Below are positions 7,798 through 15,587 of a stretch of DNA of 64,000 nucleotides, one piece after another (position 1 is the stretch's first letter; every line of letters begins with the position of its first letter). The notes below the pieces were generated by a model. The model made no database searches and was not told the origin of the DNA. It was given only the letters and a program-made list of their open reading frames with translations. Source of the DNA: Chloroflexota bacterium. GTDB lineage: Bacteria; Chloroflexota; UBA11872; UBA12225; JAJDUF01. The DNA is taken from positions 186,001-250,000 of the forward strand of contig JAJDUF010000013.1 of the NCBI GenBank assembly GCA_022826725.1, written 5' to 3'. The position numbers and the translations under genes were made by a program.

Positions 7798-8790
7798 CTA
7801 ATCCTCGCCAAAGGCAGCGTCGAAAGCCACGGCGCTCGGCGCGAAGTCAATCCGCTTCACGAACTGCGCCGCCTCCGCTGCCCCCCACTCCCGGTCCATG
7901 CCCGAGTCTTCCCACTCCACCGAGAGCGGCCCTTGGTAGCCAATGTCGTTCAATGCCCGGATGAAGTTGTCGAAGTTGATGTCCCCGTGTCCCGGTGAGA
8001 CGAAATCCCAGCCGCGCCGATAGTCCCCGAACGGCAGGTAGCTGGAGATGATGCCCGCTTTGCCATCGCGGTTGATCTTGGCGTCCTTGACGTGGACATG
8101 ATAGATACGGTCGGCAAAGTGGCGGGCAAAGATGGCCGGGTCCACGCCCTGCCAGATGAGGTGGCTGGGATCGAGATTGAAGCCGAACTCCGGCCGGTGA
8201 TCGAGCGCTTCCAAGGCGCGCTCGGCCGAGTAGAGGTCGAAGGCAATCTCCGTGGGGTGGACCTCCAGAGCGAAGCGAATGCCGTGCTTGCCAAACTCGT
8301 CCATGATGGGGTTCCAACGCTCGGCGAATAGCTCAAACCCGTCGGCGATCATCTGCGGCTCGGTCGGCGGGAACGAGTAGATCAGGTGCCAGATCGAAGA
8401 GCCGGTAAACCCGTTGATAACCTGCACGCCGAGATTCTTGGCGGCTTGCGGGCCGGCCATCATCTGCCGGATGCCCCATTCACGGATTTGCTCCGGCTGA
8501 TCGGCCAGCGCGTCGGGGGCAAAGCCGTTGCTGCGGGCGTCGTTCGGGTCGAGCACGAGCTGGCCTTGCAAATGCATGGAGATGGACCATACGTCGAGGC
8601 CATGCTCCGCCAGGATGGCCCGCTGCCCGGCGCAGTAGGCCGGATCGGCGGCGGCTTGCTCGACGTCGAAGTGGTCACCCCAACAGGCCAACTCCAGGCC
8701 CTCGTAGCCCCAGCCGGCGGCCTTCTCGGCCAGCGTGGTCAGTGGGAGGTCGGCCCACTGACCGGTGAAGAGAGTCACGGGTCGTCCCAT
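7798..8790 (-). CDS. Sugar phosphate isomerase/epimerase (AP endonuclease 2 family TIM barrel)
   Basis: This 330-residue TIM barrel belongs to the xylose isomerase-like/AP endonuclease family 2. It shows GYEGLELACWGDHFD, IRFALEVHPTEIAFD, NLDPSHLIWQGVDP and VHVKDAKIN, which carry the Glu, His and Asp residues expected to bind a divalent metal. It probably isomerises or epimerises a sugar or an oxidised sugar made by the adjacent Gfo/Idh/MocA enzyme. ATG 8790 is chosen because GGAGGTGTGACG precedes it and the barrel begins there; an upstream in-frame codon at 8886 would add 32 unconserved residues. Cytosolic. Confidence 0.9.
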   Translation of the reverse strand: MGRPVTLFTGQWADLPLTTLAEKAAGWGYEGLELACWGDHFDVEQAAADPAYCAGQRAILAEHGLDVWSISMHLQGQLVLDPNDARSNGFAPDALADQPEQIREWGIRQMMAGPQAAKNLGVQVINGFTGSSIWHLIYSFPPTEPQMIADGFELFAERWNPIMDEFGKHGIRFALEVHPTEIAFDLYSAERALEALDHRPEFGFNLDPSHLIWQGVDPAIFARHFADRIYHVHVKDAKINRDGKAGIISSYLPFGDYRRGWDFVSPGHGDINFDNFIRALNDIGYQGPLSVEWEDSGMDREWGAAEAAQFVKRIDFAPSAVAFDAAFGED

Positions 8791-9131
8791 CGTCACACCT
8801 CCGGTGCTTGCGATTTCACGACGTTCAGGTAAGCGGCTCCGCGCTTGTCCTGCACGATCCGGCAACACTCGCCCCAGGTATCGCACCCGGATGCGGCCGC
8901 AACAGGAGTACGGTCAGCGCGCTGCAAAGCATCCTACTCCCGGCGCAATAGGGCGTCAACTACGGTCCGCCGTTGCGGCTCGTTGCGCCTACTAGCTAGT
9001 GGAGTGAGGGAGTTTACGCTGTGACCTAACATACAGTTGTCGGAATAAAGTGCATCTGTCGCGCGAGGAAGGCTGCAACCAGCCTGGTATACTCGCGCTT
9101 GCAGAGTATCGAGAGGCGGGGAAACGACGCG
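8791..9131. other. Intergenic gap between divergent genes
   Basis: These 341 bases separate the minus-strand isomerase gene from the plus-strand acetyltransferase gene. Apart from the extended -10 box at 9085-9093 no gene, terminator or repeat is recognised. The middle part (about 8985-9060) is less GC-rich than its surroundings. Confidence 0.5.
9085..9093 (+). promoter_or_regulatory. Extended -10 element upstream of the GNAT gene
   Basis: TGGTATACT (TGn plus TATACT) lies 38 bases before ATG 9132. The -35 region is not recognisable. A start near 9100 would make the TTG at 9099 unlikely as the initiation codon, which supports ATG 9132. Confidence 0.4.
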
Positions 9132-10106
9132 ATGAGCGACACCGCAATCCAAGACACGATCATCGAGCCACTTGCGACGGTGCCGGCGCGGCTGCTGGGG
9201 GTGCGCCGCGAGCTGAATCTGCTGCGGTATGGACCCAGCGAACTGCTGGTCGCCCGCCGTGGCGAGGAGATCATCGGGGCCGTGCGCCTCGCGCAACGGG
9301 ACGACCCCGAGCTACGCCACGGCCTCATCACCGATCTCACGGTCGAGGCCGGTCAGGAGGGTACTGCTGACCTCCCCGAGCGATTGATCGAAGCGGCGGA
9401 GCAGCGGCTCCGCACGCACGAGGTCACCAAGATTGATGCCCTCATCCTCGATGGACAGGGCCTCGCGCTGCCCTTCTACAACCTCGGCTACTGGTCCTCG
9501 CGGCGAACCGTCGTGCTGGGCTGGGACCTCACGAACTTGGCGGACATTCCGCTGCCGGACCACGTCCGGATCGTCGAAACGCCGCACCCGGACCCGGTAG
9601 AGATCGGCCGGCTCGTCCTCAACTCGTATCAGCCCTACTGGACGTGGTGGAAGGACCCGCGCAAGGACCGGAAGTGGTACCGCGTGGAGCTACAGCCGAC
9701 CGACCTCCCCGGCTTTGCCGAGCGCGCCGCGGCGCGGGTCCGGGCATCCGTCGAAGCGGCCATCGGCAGCGCGAACGGGCCGGGCGAACCCAAGCAGACG
9801 TACTTCATCGCCTATCACGACGGGCGTCCGGTGGCGCTGTGCGACGCGAAGGTGCCAGGCGACGGCGAGGATGCCTTCGACTGGGGCGTGCTGGTGCTAC
9901 GGGACTTCGGCGGCAAGGGATTGGCCTCGGCCCTCCTCAGCCGGGCGCTGCATTGGCTACGGGACCAGGGGCAAACGACCGCCGACCTGACCGTCACGTC
10001 CGGTCTCGACGACTACGACCCCATCGTCTACGTGGCCACCGTCGCCAATCGCGCCCAGATCCGCGGCGAGTTCCTCAACCTGGTCAAGCGCCTCTTCGAC
10101 GACTGA
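9132..10106 (+). CDS. GNAT family N-acetyltransferase, probable tandem-domain
   Basis: This 324-residue protein appears to hold two GNAT folds. The C-terminal one (about 215-320) has the acetyl-CoA-binding pattern VLVLRDFGGKGLASALLSRA, with a G-x-G-L-A core slightly off the usual R/Q-x-x-G-x-G/A. The N-terminal one (about 10-130) has EIIGAVRLAQ and the sequence around LPFYNLGYWSSRRTVVLGW, which resembles the end of a GNAT domain. The family transfers acetyl groups to amines. ATG 9132 follows GAGGCGGGG. The acceptor is unknown. The gene is monocistronic and convergent with the next Gfo/Idh/MocA gene. Confidence 0.8.
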   Translation: MSDTAIQDTIIEPLATVPARLLGVRRELNLLRYGPSELLVARRGEEIIGAVRLAQRDDPELRHGLITDLTVEAGQEGTADLPERLIEAAEQRLRTHEVTKIDALILDGQGLALPFYNLGYWSSRRTVVLGWDLTNLADIPLPDHVRIVETPHPDPVEIGRLVLNSYQPYWTWWKDPRKDRKWYRVELQPTDLPGFAERAAARVRASVEAAIGSANGPGEPKQTYFIAYHDGRPVALCDAKVPGDGEDAFDWGVLVLRDFGGKGLASALLSRALHWLRDQGQTTADLTVTSGLDDYDPIVYVATVANRAQIRGEFLNLVKRLFDD

Positions 10107-10141
10107 CGCGGCCAAGCACGACGGGAAACGTCAATCCAAGC

Positions 10142-11254
10142 CTAGCGGATCGCACGCGCCAGCTCGATGATGAACTCGGTATCGTGCTGGGCAGCTTCTG
10201 CTCCGGTGCGTGGCTCCCGTCCTTGCGTGATGCACTCGTGGAAGTGCAGCCACTCCCGCTTGAACGCCTCTTCGTAGGAGGCGGTGACGCGCGTCTCCGT
10301 ATGCACCGGCCCGTCCTGGCCCGCTTCCATCGCTTGCAGCGTGACGATGGTAGGGGCGGAGCGCAGAAACGGCGACGGGAACGTGATCGTCACCCGCTCG
10401 TCGGCGCCGTAGCACGCAAACTCCTGACGAAACTCCCGTAGCTGACCCAGGTCGGCCCAGGTGTAGCTCACGCGCACCCCATTGGGATAACGCAGCAGCG
10501 CCGCAATGTTGCGGCCCCACACCTCAATGGCCACGATGGCCTCTGGACGGCCGAGCAGCCCGCGCAACGAGTAGATGTCGTGGATGCTGGACCCCATCAG
10601 CGTCCCGAAAGCGCCCCGCTGCGCGGCCGTCGCCTCCGGTCCGAGCGATTCGGTCAGCGCGGCCTGGTGCTCTCGCTGCCCCGCTGCCCGGACCGCGGCG
10701 GGCACGTCGGGCGCCCGATGGACCGGATGGTGCGCCGTATAGAGGTCGTTGCTGGGATGCATGTGCCGCGCATCAACGAAGAACAGGCTGCCGGCAGCTT
10801 GCATGGCGCGCACGCGGCGTTGCCCATACTGATAGCCGGGGTCATACCGTTTCATATACGCGAGCTGGGTCACAATGCCGCTGCGTTCACGGGCAGCTTG
10901 AGCCGCGGCAGCGAACGCTTGCGCCTCGCGTCGGGTGTAGCAAAGCGGCTTCTCGACGAGCGCGTGCTTGTCGGCAGCCAGGGCCGCGAGCGCCGGGGGC
11001 ACGTGCGAGCCGCTGGAGCAGATGAGGACGGCATCTATCGCCGGGCTGGCGCAAAGGTCGTGATAGTCCGCGAAGCAGTGCTCATCAGGCACGCCATACT
11101 TTGCCGCCACCGCAGCCAGTGTGCCCGGCGACACGTCGCAGAGGGCACTGATCGCAAAACGGTCATCCAGCTCACGGAGATACGGGAGGTGCATGATCTG
11201 GGCAATACTCCCGCAGCCAATGACCCCAACGCGGATACGCTCATCACTACTCAT
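10142..11254 (-). CDS. Gfo/Idh/MocA family oxidoreductase
   Basis: This 370-residue NAD(P)-dependent dehydrogenase opens with VGVIGCGSIAQIMHLPYLRE, a Rossmann fold with the G-x-G-x-x-A pattern. VEKPLCYTRREAQ (near residue 100) is the family EKP motif, and SSIHDIYSLRGLLG supplies the catalytic-region histidine. The ATG follows GGGAGGAGAGGGACG. It diverges in sequence from the other Gfo/Idh/MocA copies in the window. No obvious operon partner is present on the same strand except the toxin-antitoxin-like pair 60 bp upstream, which is probably unrelated. Confidence 0.9.
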   Translation of the reverse strand: MSSDERIRVGVIGCGSIAQIMHLPYLRELDDRFAISALCDVSPGTLAAVAAKYGVPDEHCFADYHDLCASPAIDAVLICSSGSHVPPALAALAADKHALVEKPLCYTRREAQAFAAAAQAARERSGIVTQLAYMKRYDPGYQYGQRRVRAMQAAGSLFFVDARHMHPSNDLYTAHHPVHRAPDVPAAVRAAGQREHQAALTESLGPEATAAQRGAFGTLMGSSIHDIYSLRGLLGRPEAIVAIEVWGRNIAALLRYPNGVRVSYTWADLGQLREFRQEFACYGADERVTITFPSPFLRSAPTIVTLQAMEAGQDGPVHTETRVTASYEEAFKREWLHFHECITQGREPRTGAEAAQHDTEFIIELARAIR

Positions 11255-11312
11255 CGTCCCTCTCCTCCCAGTGCCCGCCCTAACTGCACTTCATCACCCG
11301 GTACTATCTGGA

Positions 11313-11672
11313 CTACGAGCGCCAATGGTTCAAGACGTGCAACTCGCCAACGATAGGCAAGCCAGATGCCTCCAACCGCTCGATAGCTCGCACTACCTCG
11401 GGGGGACGCATGTCGCGCCGCCGGTTGTTGTCGAAGTAGACAACCAAGATGCCGCTGTGCGGCTCGCCAGCGAGATGTAGCTCCTCGAAGTCGTCCGCAT
11501 CATGGGTGAGTAGTACCAAACCGTGATGAAAGGCATAGTCAAGGTGCAGCCGATCATCCTCACCGATCATTCCTACGTCACGCGGACTGATCACCTCATA
11601 TCCCGCAGCAGCAAGCCGCAGCCGGTATTCGTCGCTATCAACGGAGTCATCGAGGTAAAGGCGCAAGGTCAT
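11313..11672 (-). CDS. DUF5615 PIN-like protein (putative toxin)
   Basis: This 119-residue protein begins MTLRLYLDDSVDSD, the N-terminal strand with acidic residues typical of DUF5615 (PIN-like/Mut7-C-like fold). LVLLTHDADDFEEL (about residue 55) carries further acidic residues, and the following strand reads SGILVVYFDNN. PIN-like proteins are usually Mg-dependent ribonucleases. ATG 11672 is chosen because the fold starts there; the frame can be extended to 11726 but this only adds unconserved residues. It overlaps the end of the upstream DUF433-like gene by about 26 bases, indicating translational coupling as in toxin-antitoxin pairs. Confidence 0.75.
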   Translation of the reverse strand: MTLRLYLDDSVDSDEYRLRLAAAGYEVISPRDVGMIGEDDRLHLDYAFHHGLVLLTHDADDFEELHLAGEPHSGILVVYFDNNRRRDMRPPEVVRAIERLEASGLPIVGELHVLNHWRS

Positions 11673-11952
11673 GAAGTACGCCCTTTGCGGTGAGTCGCCG
11701 GGTTTCTTCGGCAGCTTCTCCGTCAACGAGGTCCCTGTGCCGCCGGTAGTAAGCGACCGCTTCCTGTGCTGCGGCCAAAGTCAGACCGTATTGCCGCGCA
11801 CCCTCGGCCACATCCCAGTCCGCGGCACGCATCGCGTAGACAAACTGTCCCACGGTCATCTTGCGGCCCTTGAGAGACAACTGCTTGCGCCAGCGGTGCG
11901 GCCGCCACTCTAGGTGTTCGTACTGCTCGTCCGGCGCGAGGTCGTTACTCAT
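11647..11952 (-). CDS. DUF433-like protein (putative antitoxin)
   Basis: This 101-residue protein has a central segment resembling DUF433: KMTVGQFVYAMRAADWDVAE, then ARQYGLTLAAAQEAVAYYRR, a helix-turn-helix-like region, then a charged C-terminal tail. DUF433 proteins commonly sit immediately upstream of DUF5615 or PIN-like proteins and are thought to be antitoxins that bind both toxin and operator DNA. Here the overlap with the downstream frame supports that reading. The ribosome site is weak. The assignment is by pattern and context; activity is inference. Confidence 0.7.
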   Translation of the reverse strand: MSNDLAPDEQYEHLEWRPHRWRKQLSLKGRKMTVGQFVYAMRAADWDVAEGARQYGLTLAAAQEAVAYYRRHRDLVDGEAAEETRRLTAKGVLHDLAPLPR

Positions 11953-12149
11953 GAATCGATCCCGTGGGGCTTACTCGTCGTAGGTTAGCGCTCTCTAGGA
12001 GCGCCGCGAGAACGTCAACCACCCCGCTATAAGTGTACGCCTGACGACGCCGGGTCTGCACCACCCATTTTCCAGCACAGAGGCGGGCCTACCCCCGGCC
12101 CAACGAGCTGTGACCCATAGACTTCAAGGGCCACTTCCCCCTGCTGCCG

Positions 12150-12205
12150 GCCGCCGCGCGGACTTCCCTTTCCCGGAGGGAAGGTACCGGGGGTGGGTGC
12201 AGTTC
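12150..12205. repeat. Repeat B fragment
   Basis: CTTCCCTTTCCCGGAGGGAA followed by GGTACCGGGGGTGGGTGC. It keeps the CCTTCCC/GGGAAGG hairpin and the right-hand G-rich arm of repeat B but lacks the A-tract core. Confidence 0.4.
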
Positions 12206-12220
12206 CAGTCCCCCATGGTC

Positions 12221-12252
12221 CTGGATTCCCGCCAGCGCGGAAATGAAGAATT
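12221..12252. repeat. Repeat C, degenerate copy
   Basis: CTGGATTCCCGCCAGCGCGG followed by AAATGA. It resembles the GGATTCCCGC-TTTC-GCGGGAATGACG palindrome found near 15.5, 20.6 and 21.9 kb. Confidence 0.45.
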
Positions 12253-12337
12253 CGTAGCAATGATGACCGCCTGGGTGGGCTGGTACCATAGGCGGCCAGC
12301 CGAATGCTCGGTAGGGGAGTGAGAGGAGAATGGTGCG

Positions 12338-13120
12338 ATGGCCGCTGTAGCTACGCGGGTGCTTACGCCGGGTCAGATCGCCACGTTCAATCGTGACGGC
12401 TTTATCGTGCTGCCGGATGTGTTGGGTGACAACTTCCTGTCGCGGCTGCGGGCCAACCTGGACGACCTGCTGCGGAACGGTGTTGCTACGGCGGCAGAGA
12501 ACGCCGATTTCTCAATCGAGAGGGCCGATGGCGCTACATCAATCCGCAAGATCAACAATTTCATCCGTTACGGCGAGGTGTGGTGGGAGTTGGCCGGACA
12601 TCCGATGATCGTGGGAGCGACCCGCGACCTCATCGGATCGGAGGTGCGGTTGCACCACACCAAGCTCATGGTCAAGCCGCCTTACGAAGGATCGGCCAAG
12701 GAGTGGCATCAGGACCTCGCCAGCTATGCACCGCGCGAAGAGCATCCGCGGCTCATCACTCAGGGACGCGCGGTGACGCCGGAGGACGCGCCGCTCGTCG
12801 CGGCGCAGACGTATTTGGACGACTCCACGCCGGAGAACGGCTGCTTGCAATTCATCCCAGGCAGCCACACGTGGGGCTTGCTGGACGCCGCGACGCTGTC
12901 GCGCGACGAGCCGATGCCCGGCGCAACAGTGGTCGAGGCACCGGCGCGGGCCGGAAGCGTGGCGCTGTTCCACTGCATGATCCTGCACTACTCGGCGCCA
13001 AACCTCTCGCCACACCCACGACGCGGCCCGATTGTCCAGTACATGCCGGGGCCGGAGGACGTGCGCGTGCCGCTGAAGGACAACTCCGGCAGAGTAGCCG
13101 GCCACGGCCACCGGTTCTAG
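12338..13120 (+). CDS. Phytanoyl-CoA dioxygenase (PhyH) family protein
   Basis: This 260-residue Fe(II)/2-oxoglutarate-dependent oxygenase is predicted from the double-stranded beta-helix facial triad. KEWHQDLASY (near residue 125) gives His and Asp of HxD, and CMILHYSAPNLSPHPRRG (near 215) gives the distal His and the 2-oxoglutarate-binding Arg. NGCLQFIPGSHTWGLLDA is the conserved PhyH turn. The family hydroxylates diverse small molecules, so phytanoyl-CoA need not be the substrate. The ATG is preceded by GAGAGGAGAATGGTGCG. It is convergent with a second, distant PhyH gene 83 bp away. Confidence 0.9.
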   Translation: MAAVATRVLTPGQIATFNRDGFIVLPDVLGDNFLSRLRANLDDLLRNGVATAAENADFSIERADGATSIRKINNFIRYGEVWWELAGHPMIVGATRDLIGSEVRLHHTKLMVKPPYEGSAKEWHQDLASYAPREEHPRLITQGRAVTPEDAPLVAAQTYLDDSTPENGCLQFIPGSHTWGLLDAATLSRDEPMPGATVVEAPARAGSVALFHCMILHYSAPNLSPHPRRGPIVQYMPGPEDVRVPLKDNSGRVAGHGHRF

Positions 13121-13126
13121 GCACCG

Positions 13127-13194
13127 GCCCCCACCCCTCCCTCGTTGCGACAGGGGAGGGAGCATCTCGTCCCCTGATGCAGCGGGGGGCCAGT
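13127..13194. repeat. Repeat A, copy 4
   Basis: CCCCCACCCCTCCCTCGTTG, then CGACAGGGGAGGGAGC and CCCCTGATGCAGCGGGGGGCC. It occupies the gap between two convergent PhyH genes and could terminate both by forming a hairpin. Confidence 0.6.
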
Positions 13195-13203
13195 CCATGA
13201 CCG

Positions 13204-14424
13204 CTACCCGTCGGTGGGCCAACTGGCGATGAAGACCTCCGTCTCGACGCTAGCGGGAAGCTCGTTGAAGTAGTAGTACATCGGAGCCGACTGGAAGGCT
13301 GGCTCGAACTGCTCGTCGTCGGCCTGGAGATCGGCATCAACCTGCTTGAACCGGCTCCACAGAGTTTCGATCTCTCCGACGGAAAAGCGGTCGGCAAAGT
13401 CGGGACCCCAGTTCAGACTGATCGAGTGTGAACTGTTGGCCCGCGACCGGGTGTCCTCAGTTACTTCGGTGCCGGGGATTTTCAGAACCCGCAGGTGGAC
13501 CACCGCCTTGCACAGGTAGATCGTCAGCACCGTCTTGCCGCTGCTACCGGCGCCCGGCTGGAGCGCCTCCAAGCTGGCGCGGTAGGCCGCTGCGTCGCAG
13601 TTGATGACGGCGCGCAGGGCGGCCTCGGTGAGGTCTTGCAGGTGGGCACTGCGCCGATCCATAGTGTCGAACCGCTCCCGCGCCCAAGGCGCCAGGCTCT
13701 CAGCGAAGCCAAGCTCCGGGTAGTACCCGAAGATGGTGTGCCCGCCGTGGAGCGTGCGGCGGAGCTTGGTGGTGTAGTCGCTGCCCCAGTGGATCAGGAA
13801 GTTGCTATAGATCACGCCGTCCCCGGCCCGCAGTTCGACCGGAATGCCGCCGGTGACCGCCTTCATTCTGTCTGCCAACAGCTCGGCGTTTTCCTGCGCG
13901 GTATTCAGGCGCCGGTGGCTGCCGGGGATCACCCACAGCACGTTGTCATCGTACAGAGGCACGTTCCACTGGGTATAGCGGGGGCCGTTCTCCAGGAAGT
14001 CGGCTTGGAGCGCTTCCAACGGAGCCATATCTATCGGATGCACGTCGCGGTGCCAGCCGGTACCGCCCGGATGGTCGCGCACCGGGCTGCACATCATCAT
14101 CATCTGCGTCACGTTCGGCACGGGGTTACAGAGGAGCTGGCTGGCAACGTCGAGAGTCCGGTCAGCGACCCAGAAGTCCTCGACGACGTTGGCGGTCTCC
14201 TCGTCAATCAGCCCCGGTCGCTCCATCATCACACGGGGCTGGCGGGCCGTTTCCCACTGGCCGCCGGGGGGATCGCCGGGCTGTCGCTCGCGTGCCCAGA
14301 CGACCTTCTGCCGCTCCAGGATGGTCTCGCAGCTGGCGCGCACGGCGTCGAGCTTATCCGGCGGAATGATCCCGGGGATGACAAGATAGCCCTGGTCCAT
14401 GAACAGGTCTCGGTCTACGCGCAT
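13204..14424 (-). CDS. Phytanoyl-CoA dioxygenase (PhyH) family protein, long form
   Basis: This 406-residue PhyH-like oxygenase is much longer than its convergent neighbour. MDQGYLVIPGIIPPDKLDAV opens the PhyH domain, TGWHRDVHPID (about residue 125) supplies the HxD pair, and SNFLIHWGSDYTTKLRRTLHGG (near 215) the distal His and Arg. The PGSHRRLN turn is present. The C-terminal third after about residue 270 has no recognised motif. The ATG follows GAGGGAGGGTACGGAC. The cofactors are likely Fe(II) and 2-oxoglutarate; the substrate is unknown. Such proteins are expanded in organisms that degrade or tailor secondary metabolites. Confidence 0.87.
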   Translation of the reverse strand: MRVDRDLFMDQGYLVIPGIIPPDKLDAVRASCETILERQKVVWARERQPGDPPGGQWETARQPRVMMERPGLIDEETANVVEDFWVADRTLDVASQLLCNPVPNVTQMMMMCSPVRDHPGGTGWHRDVHPIDMAPLEALQADFLENGPRYTQWNVPLYDDNVLWVIPGSHRRLNTAQENAELLADRMKAVTGGIPVELRAGDGVIYSNFLIHWGSDYTTKLRRTLHGGHTIFGYYPELGFAESLAPWARERFDTMDRRSAHLQDLTEAALRAVINCDAAAYRASLEALQPGAGSSGKTVLTIYLCKAVVHLRVLKIPGTEVTEDTRSRANSSHSISLNWGPDFADRFSVGEIETLWSRFKQVDADLQADDEQFEPAFQSAPMYYYFNELPASVETEVFIASWPTDG

Positions 14425-14726
14425 GTCCGTACCCTCCCTCGCGGCTCATTCACCGGAATAATCGGGCCTACTCGTAGTACCCCACTTCGCAACGCCTACC
14501 CTCAGCCGGGGTGTCCCAAGTCCGCTGCTCCGAGGCCGAGGCAAGGTATGCAGCAGGTGATCGGAGCTTACGGCCGATGTGCGAGGCTTGTCAATGAGCG
14601 CGCTCTGCGTGGAGAGGCGGCGGTGCTCCGCTGAGTACGGTCCTGCCCCGGCTGTGTTCGCTGTGGGTAATGCGCTCTTGTATGCTGAGGCTGACGATAC
14701 ACCGGCTGGGTGGATGGGGAGCGGGC
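14425..14726. other. Intergenic gap
   Basis: This 302-base gap lies between divergent genes, the long PhyH gene and an unknown gene. No repeat copy, RNA gene or convincing promoter is recognised. Confidence 0.45.
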
Positions 14727-15479
14727 ATGAAGACTGTTCGGGACGTGCTGTGGCTCTGGGGTACTACGGTGAATGCGCTGGAGTACTATGGCTTTCGTCC
14801 CTCCGAACTGTCGGTCGGCGCGGGGCTGGACATCCTGGGGCTACCCAGAGCGATGATGTGTGGCCACCTACCACCGACGGAGGAAGAGTACGCTGGCGTC
14901 GCGCACTGCCGCGAAATGCTGTGGGAGATGAGCTTCGACGCCGGGTTCTCGTTCGCGCGGCCACTGGCGCCCATCGTGAGGCTGCACCAAGACCACCCGA
15001 ACGTCACCGGCGTGCTCCTGGACGACTTCAGCACGGCGGAGATCAGCCGTGGCGCGACGCCCGACGTGCTCGCGCGGATGCGCCGCGCCATGCCGGCCTC
15101 GCTACAACTGTGGGCCGTCATCTACTCGATGAGTCTAGACATCCCCAATCTGACCGAGTATCTCCAGCACCTGGACGGGATCAGCTTCTGGGTGTGGCAC
15201 GGCCGCGACTTGCCCGGCTTGGCGGAACAGGCCGAGCAATGCTACGCGCTGAGTGGTGGCAAGCCAATGATCGCGGGACTCTACTTCTACAATTTTGGCG
15301 AGGGCCGACCACTCACCAACGAGGAGATGCGCGGACAGCTAGAGACGGGCCTGGAACTGGTGCGTGCCGGTCGCTGCCGCGGGCTTTGCCTGCTGTCCTC
15401 TTCGATCATGGACGTGGGCTTGGCGGCCGTCGAGTGGACGCGGCAGTGGATTGCCGAGCACGGCGACGATCCGCTGTAG
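14727..15479 (+). CDS. Hypothetical protein, TIM-barrel-like
   Basis: This 250-residue protein is of unrecognised family. Its strand-loop pattern (VTGVLLDDFSTAEIS, LQLWAVIYSMSLD, DGISFWVWHGRD, KPMIAGLYFYNFGEGR, CRGLCLLSSSIMDVGLAAVEW) alternates hydrophobic strands with acidic or aromatic loop ends, as in glycosidase-type TIM barrels. The DD and WHGRD segments could be active-site positions. ATG 14727 is chosen because GGGGAGCGGGC precedes it; an earlier in-frame codon at 14670 adds unlikely residues. The next gene (a class II aldolase-fold lyase) lies 108 bp downstream on the same strand, so a role in sugar metabolism is possible, but this is inference. Confidence 0.7.
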   Translation: MKTVRDVLWLWGTTVNALEYYGFRPSELSVGAGLDILGLPRAMMCGHLPPTEEEYAGVAHCREMLWEMSFDAGFSFARPLAPIVRLHQDHPNVTGVLLDDFSTAEISRGATPDVLARMRRAMPASLQLWAVIYSMSLDIPNLTEYLQHLDGISFWVWHGRDLPGLAEQAEQCYALSGGKPMIAGLYFYNFGEGRPLTNEEMRGQLETGLELVRAGRCRGLCLLSSSIMDVGLAAVEWTRQWIAEHGDDPL

Positions 15480-15501
15480 AATGATGGGGGCGGCCGATGT
15501 T

Positions 15502-15530
15502 TGGATTCCTGCTTTCGCGGGAATGACGAT
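15502..15530. repeat. Repeat C, copy
   Basis: TGGATTCCTGCTTTCGCGGG followed by AATGACGA. It is a near-perfect stem (ATTCCYGC/GCGGGAAT) with a TTTC loop, as at 20.6 and 21.9 kb. Confidence 0.65.
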
Positions 15531-15587
15531 TTGTGCATTGGTCTCCCGCGACGGGGATGACGACTTCTGAGTGGACGGAGGTGTGGC

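Larger units (their letters stand above)
11953..12337. other. Intergenic gap with repeat fragments
   Basis: This 385-base gap separates divergent genes. It contains a diverged repeat B block around 12150-12205 (CTTCCCTTTCCCGGAGGGAA with GGGGGTGGG) and a degenerate repeat C at 12221-12252. No gene is supported here. Confidence 0.5.
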
